Source: CAZXDL01 sp964639505
GTDB taxonomy: Bacteria > Patescibacteriota > Saccharimonadia > Saccharimonadales > UBA4665
Assembly: GCA_964639505.1 (NCBI GenBank)
Contig: CAZXDL010000011.1
Span: 1-22,505, forward strand
DNA length: 22,505 nt
Direction of reading: 5' to 3'
Both the position numbers and the translations under genes were made by a program. Below, piece after piece: positions 14,498-21,939 of this stretch. The notes under the pieces were generated by a model. That model worked only from the letters and a program-made list of their open reading frames with translations, was not told the origin of the DNA and ran no database searches. Each line of letters opens with the position of its first letter. Position 1 is the stretch's first letter.

Positions 14498-15237
14498 AAA
14501 CCTTCGAAAATAAGACTATATTAATAACCGGTTCGGCTCGCGGCATCGGCGCAGCCACCGCCAGGCTTGCACATGCGCGTGGTGCCAACGTTATTTTGCA
14601 CGGACGCACTGAGTCATCTCAGTTATTGGATCTTTCAAAACAACTAGATAACGCACCTTTTATTACTTGTGATGTTGCAGATAAGGCTGCGGTCAAAAAA
14701 AGCGTTTTGCAGATTCTAGAGCAAGTTGGGAAAGTTGATATCCTCGTAAATTCTGCAGGAATTGTGAACCCTAAACCGTTTTTAGAGTCCGAAGATGAAG
14801 GCTGGCTCGATGTATTTAAGATTAACTTGTTAGGTACTGTCCATTTTTGCCAAGCGCTAATACCACAGATGCAGAAGAATAAATTTGGCAAGATTGTAAA
14901 TATAGCCTCGATACGTGGCCATACTGTCACCGCATCGAATCGTGGCATGGAATATTCTGTAACAAAAGCTGCAATTGTTAGTCTAACTTCAAGTTTAGCT
15001 AAAGAGTTTGCGCCCGAAATTACCGTTAATGCAGTATCACCTGGTTTTACAGAAACAGATATTAGCAAATCTTGGAACGATAGAGTGTGGGAGCAAGCAG
15101 GCTCAGCTTTGCTGAACCGGACCGCACAGCCAGAAGAGATCGCAGAGGCAATACTGTTTTTAGCTAGCGACGCGGCCAGCTTTATCACTGGGCAAACTTT
15201 GGTGGTTGATGGCGGTTACACCATTGCGGGTAAGTAA
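14494..15237 (+). CDS. Short-chain dehydrogenase/reductase (FabG-like)
   Basis: A 247-residue Rossmann-fold NAD(P)-dependent oxidoreductase. Seen: the cofactor motif TGSARGIG at 12-19, NSAG near 86, the catalytic set N111, S139, Y154 and K158 (EYSVTK), SPGFTETDI and the C-terminal AILFLASDAASFITGQTL plus VDGGY. Length and motifs fit FabG (3-oxoacyl-ACP reductase). SDRs are promiscuous, and no acyl carrier protein or other fatty-acid gene is nearby, so the substrate is open. HGRTE after the second strand might favour NADP(H), through the Arg. The ATG overlaps the stop of the pyrophosphohydrolase gene. The gene ends 3 nt before the convergent EEP enzyme. Confidence 0.92.
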   Translation: MKTFENKTILITGSARGIGAATARLAHARGANVILHGRTESSQLLDLSKQLDNAPFITCDVADKAAVKKSVLQILEQVGKVDILVNSAGIVNPKPFLESEDEGWLDVFKINLLGTVHFCQALIPQMQKNKFGKIVNIASIRGHTVTASNRGMEYSVTKAAIVSLTSSLAKEFAPEITVNAVSPGFTETDISKSWNDRVWEQAGSALLNRTAQPEEIAEAILFLASDAASFITGQTLVVDGGYTIAGK

Positions 15238-15240
15238 AAG

Positions 15241-15975
15241 CTAGAGGCTGAATTCGAGGATCAGGGCTTTGTGGTCTGACAGTAATTCCTCCGACATTTT
15301 AAATGAAATCGGTTTAACCTGGTCGTTAATAAAAATGTAATCACAAACTTCATCCACAATACTGAACTGGTTATATGTCCGTTTTAAATTATTTGCGACT
15401 GAAAGATTTGTTAATTTTGAGTCGATGATTTTTATGGACTCGCTGGCTGGGCTTAAGTTAAAGTCACCACAAAGTATGATTGGCCCCTCCAGTGAATCGA
15501 TAGTTTCGGCAATCATAGTCATTTGTCGAATGGTTTCTTTATCGCCGAGCTTGTTTAGGCCCAGATGATAGCCGTGATGATTTAGAATATTGAGCGTTTT
15601 ACCATTTATTTCTATCTTTGATACCTGCAGATTGCGTATATTGCCATCGTCGCTCTCAATGTCAAAGTTGGTTTTATACTTACCGTTAGTATAAATAGTA
15701 TCTTTGGCTATAAATGGTAATTTACTAAGAATGGCATTGCCATACTCTAGGCTACGCTCCATATATCGCGAGGAATAATTAGCAGACATAAAGGCTTGAC
15801 TGAATCCGCTTTCTTTTTTGATATCGTCTAGTGTGGCAAAGAATTTGTAGCCTGCGTTTCCTTTTAGGTCGTTGACTTCTTGCATACAGACAAAATCAGG
15901 CTGTTCGGCTTTTAAAAAATTAATTATTTGCTGGCCAAATTTACCACCCCAAATATTGAGCTGAATTATTTTCAT
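15241..15975 (-). CDS. Endonuclease/exonuclease/phosphatase (EEP) family enzyme
   Basis: A 244-residue soluble metal-dependent phosphodiesterase-fold protein (PF03372 type). Active-site features in order are LNIWGG (Asn), MQEV (metal-binding E33), HHGYHLG, LCGDFNLSP (Asp/Asn) and the final LSDHKALI (Asp-His). These match the EEP catalytic set. Substrates in the family range from DNA abasic sites (XthA) to lipid or inositol phosphates. The lack of DNA-binding loops typical of XthA and the close link to a Mur ligase leave the target open. Its ATG overlaps the stop of the upstream Mur ligase gene (ATGA), so the two are coupled. No signal peptide is seen. Confidence 0.88.
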   Translation of the reverse strand: MKIIQLNIWGGKFGQQIINFLKAEQPDFVCMQEVNDLKGNAGYKFFATLDDIKKESGFSQAFMSANYSSRYMERSLEYGNAILSKLPFIAKDTIYTNGKYKTNFDIESDDGNIRNLQVSKIEINGKTLNILNHHGYHLGLNKLGDKETIRQMTMIAETIDSLEGPIILCGDFNLSPASESIKIIDSKLTNLSVANNLKRTYNQFSIVDEVCDYIFINDQVKPISFKMSEELLSDHKALILEFSL

Positions 15976-17264
15976 GATTTAAACTCTTGGTGTATCCAGT
16001 CATCCAGGCTGCCACCGCCCCCGCCAGCCATGCAGACAACTATGTCGCCTTTAGCCAAATGTTCGTCGATCACAGATTTAAGCTTTTCGTCACGCTCCAT
16101 CGGCACTGCGATCGTCGGATCAGACAGACTTGCGATCATCTCGCTTGGCGCGATTACGCGTTGGTCAGGGTCTTCGCGGGCTAGGTAGCTTGGGATCCAG
16201 TAGAGCCGCGATACACCACTAAAAACATCCTTGTAGTCATCTTTCATGTAGTGTTGGCGCCGGTTGGTCAGAGGCTCATAAACTACGACAAGGTCTTGGC
16301 CTGATTCTTGAGCCATTTCAGTTGCTACACTCATAGCTCCGCGGATTTTTTCAGGCGTGTGCGCGTAATCGCTGTATAAGTTTGGAATAATTTCTTCCAT
16401 GCGGCGAGATAGGCCAGGGAATTTATTGATCGCTGCAACTAGTTCTTCAAGCGGTTTCTGGGTTATAGCATGGACGGACTGCACCGCCAACCAGGCGTCA
16501 AGACGATTGTATTTACCTTTTAGCTTGATTGTTTCGATTTGCGGGTTGGCGCTGTCGAGTACGCTGCATTCGGGACGCGACATTGGGTCTCGGCCAAGGT
16601 ATTCGGCGTCTTCATCCCAGATAAAAGTGTGTTTGGTTTGATCGATAAATTCTCGAAATGCCTGCTGGTAATCTTCGCGGGTGGGGAAGATTTCGTGGTG
16701 ATCCCAACTAACACCTGTAATTAGACTAATTTCTGGCTCAAAAGCCAAGAAATTCCTGTCGAACTCATCGGCTTCATAGACAAAATACTCAGACTCTTTT
16801 TGGTACTGGCCCATATCGCCGAAAGATAGTTTGGCGCCGACTGAATAGCTGACAGGAATGCCAAGTTGTTTAAATAACCAAATTACCATGGCCGTAGTGG
16901 TAGTTTTGCCGTGTGTACCAGCCACAGCGATCAGCTTTAGATTTTTGTCGGCTAGAATCTGGTTAATCAGCGTGTCGCGTTTGGTGGTTTTTATGCCTTG
17001 TTCTTTGGCATAAATAAGCTCTGGGTGGTCTTGGTGAATCGATGAGCTGTGTACCAACCAGTCAATCGGCTTGGTCTCGTGAATGGCTGCAATCTGAGCT
17101 TCAGATTGGCCAACAGTGATTTCGGTAATGCCATGCTTTTTGAGATATTCGATATACTGTGAATTTTGCTGATCAGATCCTGAAACATCGTATCCGGCTT
17201 GATGAGCGATTTGCGCCAACGGCCCAATTCCTGCGCCGCCGATGCCTGAGAAGTAAACATGCAT
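15972..17264 (-). CDS. murC: Mur ligase family enzyme, MurC-like (UDP-N-acetylmuramate--L-alanine ligase)
   Basis: A 430-residue ATP-dependent ligase for cytoplasmic peptidoglycan precursor synthesis. Seen: the N-terminal UDP-binding SGIGGAGIGPLAQIA, the P-loop AGTHGKTTTT (116-124), EADEFDR (164-170), GVSWDHHEIFP and GKYNRLDAWLAV where MurC normally has G-x-H-N. YSDYAHTPEKI near 297-307 is closer to the MurE form DYAHTPD than to MurC's YAHHPTE. Where MurC has a PH-x-Y-S-R-T stretch, this protein has EPLTNRRQHY. The N-domain argues for MurC (or Mpl), while the C-domain is divergent. It lies divergently from the 17287 gene with 22 nt between starts, and TATATA/TATAGT boxes on the minus strand there suggest a very short leader. 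Confidence 0.85.
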   Translation of the reverse strand: MHVYFSGIGGAGIGPLAQIAHQAGYDVSGSDQQNSQYIEYLKKHGITEITVGQSEAQIAAIHETKPIDWLVHSSSIHQDHPELIYAKEQGIKTTKRDTLINQILADKNLKLIAVAGTHGKTTTTAMVIWLFKQLGIPVSYSVGAKLSFGDMGQYQKESEYFVYEADEFDRNFLAFEPEISLITGVSWDHHEIFPTREDYQQAFREFIDQTKHTFIWDEDAEYLGRDPMSRPECSVLDSANPQIETIKLKGKYNRLDAWLAVQSVHAITQKPLEELVAAINKFPGLSRRMEEIIPNLYSDYAHTPEKIRGAMSVATEMAQESGQDLVVVYEPLTNRRQHYMKDDYKDVFSGVSRLYWIPSYLAREDPDQRVIAPSEMIASLSDPTIAVPMERDEKLKSVIDEHLAKGDIVVCMAGGGGGSLDDWIHQEFKS

Positions 17265-17286
17265 GCTTATAGGGTACTATATATTT

Positions 17287-17898
17287 GTGGCTCGCACGTA
17301 TAATCAAAAACACAACCGTATCTGGAATGGTCTTGCAGCAATCAAGCCGTGGTACTTTCTAGTAATTGCACTAATTAGCGGAATCATCTGTATTGGTGCG
17401 CTTCGATCTAACAGTCAGCATATGAGCGAGCTTAGAGAAGCTGTCTATACTGCCGACAAAAATAACGGAGACGTAAAAGGCGCGCTTCAGGAGCTTCAAG
17501 CTTATGTGACGTCACACATGAATACTAATTTGAGCTCAGGCAAAACCGCGGTCTATCCTCCAATACAGTTAAAATATACCTACGATCGTTTAGTCGAAGC
17601 TCAGAACGCCCAGTTTGCTAAGGGCTCGACGCTTTATAATGACGCCCAACACTACTGCGAGGGGCAGAATTCAGCCGATTTCTCAGGTCGCAATCGCGTA
17701 CCTTGCATTGAACAATATGTTTTGTCGCATACCTCAGCTAAGCCAGCAGCTATACCTGACAGTCTATATAAATTCTCTTTTGCCTCGCCCCGCTGGTCGC
17801 CAGATTTGGCCGGCTGGAGCCTATTAATAACAATAGCCAGCAGTTTTATGTTTCTGCTGACTACTGGTGTTCGATTTATACTAGCTCGAACTGACTAG
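17287..17898 (+). CDS. Unknown double-pass membrane protein
   Basis: A protein of ~203 residues from GTG 17287 (in-frame ATG 17263 would overlap the murC start). Family not recognised. A short basic N-terminus precedes helix 1 (~23-42, WYFLVIALISGIICIGAL). A ~120-residue extracytoplasmic region contains helical stretches (SELREAVYTADKNNG) and two cysteines (HYCEGQ, VPCIEQ) that might form a disulfide. Helix 2 (~177-195, WSLLITIASSFMFLLTTG) is followed by a short tail. GTG is preferred because TACTAT (17275-17280) lies 6 nt before it, suggesting leaderless transcription, and no Shine-Dalgarno serves the ATG. The stop shares CTAG with the stop of the convergent gene. Confidence 0.72.
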   Translation: MARTYNQKHNRIWNGLAAIKPWYFLVIALISGIICIGALRSNSQHMSELREAVYTADKNNGDVKGALQELQAYVTSHMNTNLSSGKTAVYPPIQLKYTYDRLVEAQNAQFAKGSTLYNDAQHYCEGQNSADFSGRNRVPCIEQYVLSHTSAKPAAIPDSLYKFSFASPRWSPDLAGWSLLITIASSFMFLLTTGVRFILARTD

Positions 17899-18497
17899 GG
17901 CTTAGCTGCGTTATTGCTGCCGGCGCTCTGAACGCTGTTGCTTGAGTCATTGCTAGAGCTGGCACTCTGGTCGGTACACTTCTGACCTTGAGGGTTTTGC
18001 TCCTTAAACTTAGAGACTGCTTTGGCAACTTGACCTTGAGGGGATAGGTTTTCCCAGAAGGTTACTTGGTCGCTGTTTATGACCATTTGGTCATATGGTT
18101 CATGTAATTCACAACCAAGTTTCACTAGAGTTACATTCGAGTTGGTGTTGGTAGTGCTGCTACCGTTACTGGCGGTTTGCAAGTAGTAGATATTAGACAG
18201 TACCAAGTAATTATTATTTAAGCTCTTGATGTTGCCGAAATATACCTGGCCAGTATTTAGGAACACAGCTTGTAGCTTAGAGCTGTCAACGTATTTATAC
18301 TCATTTTTAGTTGCGTCACCAGTGGCAAACAGGGTAGTTAAACCTACAAGCAGGGCAACAACGACAACAACGCCTGCTACAAAGCCAATCCGACTCAACA
18401 TACCTTTATCTTTTTTACGTTTGCTTGGCGCTGCTGGTTGCGGTGCGCTGGCAGCTGGTGCCGCATGATGCTTGACTTCGCGGTTAGAAAAATCCAT
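17895..18497 (-). CDS. Unknown membrane-anchored protein with extracellular domain
   Basis: A 200-residue protein from ATG 18497 (MDFSNREVKHH). A 24-residue longer start at 18569 exists, but the purine-rich GAGAGGGAGGG lies just before 18497 and the promoter-like TATTAC box falls in the longer version. The N-terminal ~45 residues are Ala/Pro/Lys-rich and end in basic SKRKKDKG. A membrane helix follows (~52-72, IGFVAGVVVVVALLVGLTTL), then a ~75-residue domain (KLQAVFLNTGQVYFGNIKSL ... LVLSNIYYLQ) and a Ser/Asn/Gln-rich low-complexity tail. The strand pattern (AVFLNTGQVYFGNI, then YLVLSNIYYL) resembles a small beta-barrel. I do not assign a family. Convergent with the 17287 gene, both stops lie in one CTAG. 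Confidence 0.75.
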   Translation of the reverse strand: MDFSNREVKHHAAPAASAPQPAAPSKRKKDKGMLSRIGFVAGVVVVVALLVGLTTLFATGDATKNEYKYVDSSKLQAVFLNTGQVYFGNIKSLNNNYLVLSNIYYLQTASNGSSTTNTNSNVTLVKLGCELHEPYDQMVINSDQVTFWENLSPQGQVAKAVSKFKEQNPQGQKCTDQSASSSNDSSNSVQSAGSNNAAKP

Positions 18498-18593
18498 ACC
18501 CTCCCTCTCAAAAAACTCTTTATTACTTTTATGCTTACCGAACCAGTGTAATACAGCCTCCCCTGACAAAGCAAGGCAAAACCGCCTAAGGGG

Positions 18594-18623
18594 TTGACAA
18601 CTAAAACACCTCCAGAGTATGTT
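18594..18623 (+). promoter_or_regulatory. Strong sigma70-type promoter for the 18663 gene
   Basis: TTGACA (18594-18599), a perfect -35, is followed after 18 bp by TATGTT (18618-18623). Transcription would start near 18630, leaving a ~33 nt leader that carries AGAGGGAGAG before ATG 18663. This is the closest match to consensus in the window. Confidence 0.65.
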
Positions 18624-18662
18624 AGGGGTACATTACTAATGGTAAGAAGAGGGAGAGTCTAC

Positions 18663-18860
18663 ATGGCTTACAAGCACACGAACTCAAAAGGTGTCACATA
18701 CTACCTAAACTCAAAGGCAGTCGTACTACGCGGCGGCAAAGAGCAAACAATTTACTACTTCAGCAAAGACGAGCGACCTGAAGCTTCAGACCTACCTAGC
18801 GGTATGGAAGTTAACGAAAACCCTCGCAACGGTTTCTTGACTGTAAAGCGCACAAAATAA
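18663..18860 (+). CDS. Small conserved-looking basic protein, probably highly expressed
   Basis: A 65-residue soluble basic protein beginning MAYKHTNSKGVTYYL. It appears to fold as several strands: GVTYYLNSKAVVLRGGK, EQTIYYFSKDERPEA, then MEVNENPRNGFLTVKRTK. I recall similar short Y-x-L-H/N ... QTIYYFSKD proteins as a recurring hypothetical in CPR genomes, but no function is known to me. ATG 18663 is chosen because the AGAGGGAGAG Shine-Dalgarno precedes it and the upstream in-frame codons lie in the promoter. It stands alone between its own near-consensus promoter and an intrinsic terminator, so it is probably a monocistronic, strongly transcribed gene. Confidence 0.85.
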   Translation: MAYKHTNSKGVTYYLNSKAVVLRGGKEQTIYYFSKDERPEASDLPSGMEVNENPRNGFLTVKRTK

Positions 18861-18900
18861 AACTTTTGGCCCCGTTCTCGGGCGCCACCTGAGTGATACG

Positions 18901-18938
18901 CCCGGTTTCCTCTCGAGGAGCCGGGTGTTTCTTTTGTT
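18901..18938 (+). terminator. Intrinsic terminator of the 18663 gene
   Basis: CCCGG (18901-18905) pairs with CCGGG (18921-18925). An inner CCT/AGG continues the stem around a four-base loop (18912-18915), and TGTTTCTTTTGTTTG follows. A smaller CCCG/CGGG hairpin lies ~25 nt upstream. Confidence 0.8.
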
Positions 18939-18965
18939 TGTAAGTTTGTTTGCGTTTCTTGCTCA

Positions 18966-19034
18966 TAGGGTTTGTTGAGTAGGCCAACGAGTGGGTCTTA
19001 GTTGGCCACTCAGTGGCCCACCTCTCAAACCCTA
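18966..19034. repeat. Nested inverted-repeat element
   Basis: TAGGGTTTG (18966-18974) is perfectly complementary to CAAACCCTA (19026-19034). Inside, GGCCAAC pairs with GTTGGCC, extended by TGAGT/ACTCA, while GGCCACT-C-AGTGGCC forms a competing perfect hairpin. The ~70-bp element sits between the terminator at 18901 and the gene at 19097. It could be a structured RNA, a bidirectional terminator or a regulatory/mobile remnant. Confidence 0.6.
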
Positions 19035-19096
19035 AACAAGAAAACCAAGCCTCGCCATTGCTTATTTCTAAGAAACGTGGCAAAATACTATTTAAT

Positions 19097-19666
19097 ATGA
19101 CAAGACGCGGTCCAGATGTAAGCCCTGAGCAAGGACAACTTTTTAGAGAAGTTCCATTTGTAGGAACAGTCCCAGTTGAAAATTATGCGTCTCAAACAAC
19201 TGTTCAATTGCTGGGTACAATGTACGAACAACAGGCTCTTGCCGGTATGCCTGGTCCTCACGTCGAAATAATCACAAGAGCCGGACACCTAATCAGTGCT
19301 CTCAATAATTTTGGGTTAAGAAATCAAAGATTAGGCTTTGACACCGCATCGAACACTAGACAGTACAATGGGCCGATTTGGGAACGTTACAGGGGCTTAA
19401 CGCCACTTGTACAAGATGGTGCTGCCAATAACGCGGATATTTACTTACAGCGAGCAAAAAGGGAATTCTGGAAAGCGTCAGGCTTTGCGGCACTTCGGGA
19501 AGTAAAATTTGCACCTAGAGAGGAACTAGATGCGGGTGCTAGAAAAGAATGGCGTGATTTCGCAGGAAAACACGAAACTCCCGACAAGCGTAAAGCTCGT
19601 CAACAACTTGCCAGAAAACTTAAAAAATCTATAAAAATTACTTCTCAACTCGAATTAGCGACTTAG
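19097..19666 (+). CDS. Unknown soluble basic protein (189 residues)
   Basis: I do not recognise this protein. From ATG 19097 it encodes 189 residues with no membrane segment. The N-terminal MTRRGPDVSPEQGQLFREVP is followed by mixed sequence (PHVEIITRAGHLISALNNF, GLRNQRLGFDT). A strongly basic, Lys/Arg-rich C-terminal helix (KRKARQQLARKLKKSIK) could bind nucleic acid. The start at 19097 is preferred over an in-frame ATG at 19013, which would put the nested inverted repeat inside the coding region. AATACT (19084-19089) lies 7 nt before 19097, suggesting leaderless expression. The dihydrouridine synthase gene follows after 13 nt but appears to have its own promoter. Confidence 0.72.
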   Translation: MTRRGPDVSPEQGQLFREVPFVGTVPVENYASQTTVQLLGTMYEQQALAGMPGPHVEIITRAGHLISALNNFGLRNQRLGFDTASNTRQYNGPIWERYRGLTPLVQDGAANNADIYLQRAKREFWKASGFAALREVKFAPREELDAGARKEWRDFAGKHETPDKRKARQQLARKLKKSIKITSQLELAT

Positions 19667-19672
19667 TATACT
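19667..19672 (+). promoter_or_regulatory. -10 box for the dus gene, leaderless arrangement
   Basis: TATACT (19667-19672) is followed by exactly 7 nt and then ATG 19680, the same geometry as at 2883-2896. There is no room for a Shine-Dalgarno. Confidence 0.45.
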
Positions 19673-19679
19673 TATTGAG

Positions 19680-20678
19680 ATGAGCTATTTAGAGAATTTG
19701 CCTAAGCCGTTTTTAGTGTTGGCGCCGATGGATGACGTCACAGACACTGTATTTCGACAGATAGTGGCCTCTACGGCTCCGCCTGACCTCTATTTCACCG
19801 AATTTGTTAACGTAGATGGCTTACAGAGTCCAGGCCGCTCCAAACTGCTTAAAAAGCTTCGTTTCGCCGCCACAGAGCAGCCGCTTATCGTTCAGATCTG
19901 GGGTAAAGATCCTGAAAATTTCAAAAAAACCGCTCAAGAAATAGCCGACGGCACATTTGTCAGAGAAATGAGCTTGCCGCAAGAGTACAAATTTGCCGGA
20001 CTAGATCTAAATATGGGGTGCCCAGAAAAAACTGCCGTCAAGCATGGCACCTGCTGCGCGCTTATGAACGATAGGGAACTGGCAGGGGAGATAATTGAAG
20101 CCAGCAGGGAAGGACTTGCCGGTCGCCTCCCCCTCTCCGTTAAAACCCGTACCGGATTCAACAGCGTCGATTTGAGCTGGACCGAGTTCCTACTAAAATA
20201 CAAACTTAACATGTTAACTATACATGGCAGAACTAAGAAAGAAATGAGCAAAGTGCCAGCTAACTGGGATATTATTGGCCAGATTCGTCAGCAGCGTGAC
20301 GAACTCTCCCCCGACACGTTGATCGTCGGTAACGGTGACATCGAAAGCCGTCAAGAAGCCCTAGAATTAATTGATAAATATAAACTCGACGGAGCCATGA
20401 TCGGACGCGGCATCTTCCACGATCCTTTCGCGTTTGCAGAAGCCAGCCCTTGGCCAGCCTACACTAAAGAGCAAAGAACCGAATTATACAAAAAACACGT
20501 CCAGCTTTTCGCTGAAACATGGCAAAACAATGAACGCGCTGTTCACACTCTCAACCGATTCTGCAAAGTCTACATCCAAGGTTTCGACGGCGCCAAAGAA
20601 CTGCGCGAAAAACTCATGGCGACCACCAGCGCAGATGAACTGCTTAAAATACTAGAAACTGATTCTAAGCTGCTGTAA
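19680..20678 (+). CDS. dus: tRNA-dihydrouridine synthase (Dus family)
   Basis: A 332-residue FMN-dependent TIM-barrel enzyme that reduces specific uridines in tRNA to dihydrouridine. Seen: the N-terminal LAPMDDVTDTVFRQIV, FTEFVNVDGL, PLIVQIWGKDPENFKKTAQE, the catalytic-cysteine motif LDLNMGCPEKTAVKHGTCCA, SVKTRTGF, LTIHGRTKKE, VGNGDI and MIGRGIFHDPF, followed by a C-terminal helical tRNA-binding domain. The family usually has G-A/S-x-L after the Cys loop. Here that position reads GTCCALM, a mild deviation with an extra Cys pair. Which uridine is modified cannot be assigned. The 3' end overlaps the convergent gene at 20665 by 14 nt. Confidence 0.93.
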   Translation: MSYLENLPKPFLVLAPMDDVTDTVFRQIVASTAPPDLYFTEFVNVDGLQSPGRSKLLKKLRFAATEQPLIVQIWGKDPENFKKTAQEIADGTFVREMSLPQEYKFAGLDLNMGCPEKTAVKHGTCCALMNDRELAGEIIEASREGLAGRLPLSVKTRTGFNSVDLSWTEFLLKYKLNMLTIHGRTKKEMSKVPANWDIIGQIRQQRDELSPDTLIVGNGDIESRQEALELIDKYKLDGAMIGRGIFHDPFAFAEASPWPAYTKEQRTELYKKHVQLFAETWQNNERAVHTLNRFCKVYIQGFDGAKELREKLMATTSADELLKILETDSKLL

Positions 20679-21126
20679 CCAAGACTGAGCCTGAGCTATC
20701 CTCTTTAAGCCCGGCTCTGCGAATTGTCTCAACACCACCATTAATTCGATCAGCCAGTAATCGAGCCTGTCTGACGCGAGCTCTTTTAAGCATAGTGGGT
20801 AAGGCCCTGTTGACTACGTTTTCTTCGTCAAGTAACTGTGCTCTCGCGTCAACTACTGCAGGGGCTTCACCTGGTGTATGTTCGACGGCGACTCTTCCGA
20901 CAACACGAGGTTTTGGCGGTTTATGCGGGTCGCTATCATCTATCCCTTTAGTAACTACAAATAAATCAATACTTGGATCTGCAAGTGGGCTTCCGTCAGG
21001 CGCAACACCTTGGCGTACCTCTAATTCTGGACGGGCTCGACCTCGTCCAGGCAAAGGTATCGTTTCAATAGTTGCCCCAGGCTGAACTTGAATAATTTCT
21101 GCTTGTACTTCGGCGGCGCTTAACAT
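20665..21126 (-). CDS. Unknown 153-residue soluble protein
   Basis: I do not recognise this protein. It begins MLSAAEVQAEIIQVQPG and continues with a Pro/Arg-rich region (PLPGRGRARPELEVRQ), a strand region (DLFVVTKG) and a segment with KPPKPRVVGRVAVEHTPGE. The C-terminal helix is Arg-rich (LPTMLKRARVRQARLLADR). There is no membrane segment or cysteine. Start ATG 21126 is supported by AAAGGAT ~10 nt upstream and a TATAAT box (21198-21193, minus), giving a ~60 nt leader. The codons look regular. Its 3' end overlaps the dus gene tail-to-tail by 14 nt, which supports real convergent genes without terminators between them. Confidence 0.7.
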   Translation of the reverse strand: MLSAAEVQAEIIQVQPGATIETIPLPGRGRARPELEVRQGVAPDGSPLADPSIDLFVVTKGIDDSDPHKPPKPRVVGRVAVEHTPGEAPAVVDARAQLLDEENVVNRALPTMLKRARVRQARLLADRINGGVETIRRAGLKEDSSGSVLVTAA

Positions 21127-21243
21127 CGCGAATAGATCCTTTGGCCTTTTAATAATTGTGAGGTTTTGTTTGTTTCTATACCCTCAACAAATATTATACG
21201 CCCCCATTGCAACCCCTTTTATGCTTATTTGGGGATTTTTGAA

Positions 21244-21693
21244 CTATTTCTTCTTTTTTAACAGGGGTGGAGCTTGAGCAGCGATGCCGATAGCTAGAGC
21301 AATTATTGCGACGTTTTTGATGATGTATTGCCCTTCCAAAGTCGGCACAAATGGCTTAGACCAGGTTAATTCGGGTACCAGAAAAAGTGGCGAACAAACA
21401 ACTGCCATGTGAATAAATAGCAAGGGAATAACGATTCTCGTAAACTTCGGAAATAAAAACAGAATACCAATAATACATTCGAAAATGGCTAAAATCTGAA
21501 ACAGCACATCAAAATTGCCTACTCCAAATGTTTTTGTAACCAAGGCATCTGCCAGCGGCCCTGCTGGACTCAAATCCAATAACTTCAGTGCGCCAAACCA
21601 AAAGAAAATTATAAATATGGCAATCCGCGCCATCGGCAAAAAAGCAGCTCGCAGCCATTTAATTATTTTTATATCAATATTTTTGATGTTCAT
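21244..21693 (-). CDS. DoxX-like membrane protein
   Basis: A 149-residue four-helix membrane protein. Helices lie at about 18-37 (ARIAIFIIFFWFGALKLL), 62-81 (VLFQILAIFECIIGILFLFP), 84-105 (TRIVIPLLFIHMAVVCSPLF) and 122-141 (QYIIKNVAIIALAIGIAAQ). W/F-F-G-x-L-K-L in helix 1, E-C-x-I-G-I in helix 2 and the GQYIIKN stretch match the DoxX/DUF417 group. Members are linked to redox or thiol stress in some bacteria, but the role here is unknown. The tail KKKK is basic. TATAGT upstream (21710-21705, minus) would give a ~5 nt leader. Confidence 0.85.
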   Translation of the reverse strand: MNIKNIDIKIIKWLRAAFLPMARIAIFIIFFWFGALKLLDLSPAGPLADALVTKTFGVGNFDVLFQILAIFECIIGILFLFPKFTRIVIPLLFIHMAVVCSPLFLVPELTWSKPFVPTLEGQYIIKNVAIIALAIGIAAQAPPLLKKKK

Positions 21694-21812
21694 GTTTGGT
21701 AAATACTATAGCATGCTGATTTGTTACTATAATCTGTTTAATGGATGATGAATCAACTGTTTTAGACTTTTACCCAGTAAGCTATATTACAACCTATAGC
21801 GCTGCTTTTTAG

Positions 21813-21818
21813 TATAAT
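21813..21818 (+). promoter_or_regulatory. Candidate -10 box for the 21940 gene
   Basis: A perfect TATAAT lies 121 nt before ATG 21940, which would give a leader of ~115 nt. The leader contains only a weak AGCG/CGCT hairpin (near 21858-21872). A TTACAA 20 bp upstream is a poor -35. Confidence 0.4.
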
Positions 21819-21939
21819 ATTTACTATCTGATACTTAGTGCTTACTTAACTGATTAATGAGCGTGAAACCCGCTTTATACAATCCCATAAGCAAACACTA
21901 AATAAAGATAATTAATCCCTTATTTTGAAAGGAGGGCGG

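Noticed and set aside
17263..17286. ATG 17263 as the start of the membrane protein gene
   Set aside because: It overlaps the murC start and lies upstream of the apparent -10 box. GTG 17287 fits better.
18594..18662. N-terminal extension of the 65-residue protein from TTG 18594
   Set aside because: That TTG is the first base triplet of the TTGACA -35 box, so the extension would be promoter sequence.
19013..19096. Start of the 189-residue protein at ATG 19013
   Set aside because: It would include part of the nested inverted repeat and has no ribosome binding site.
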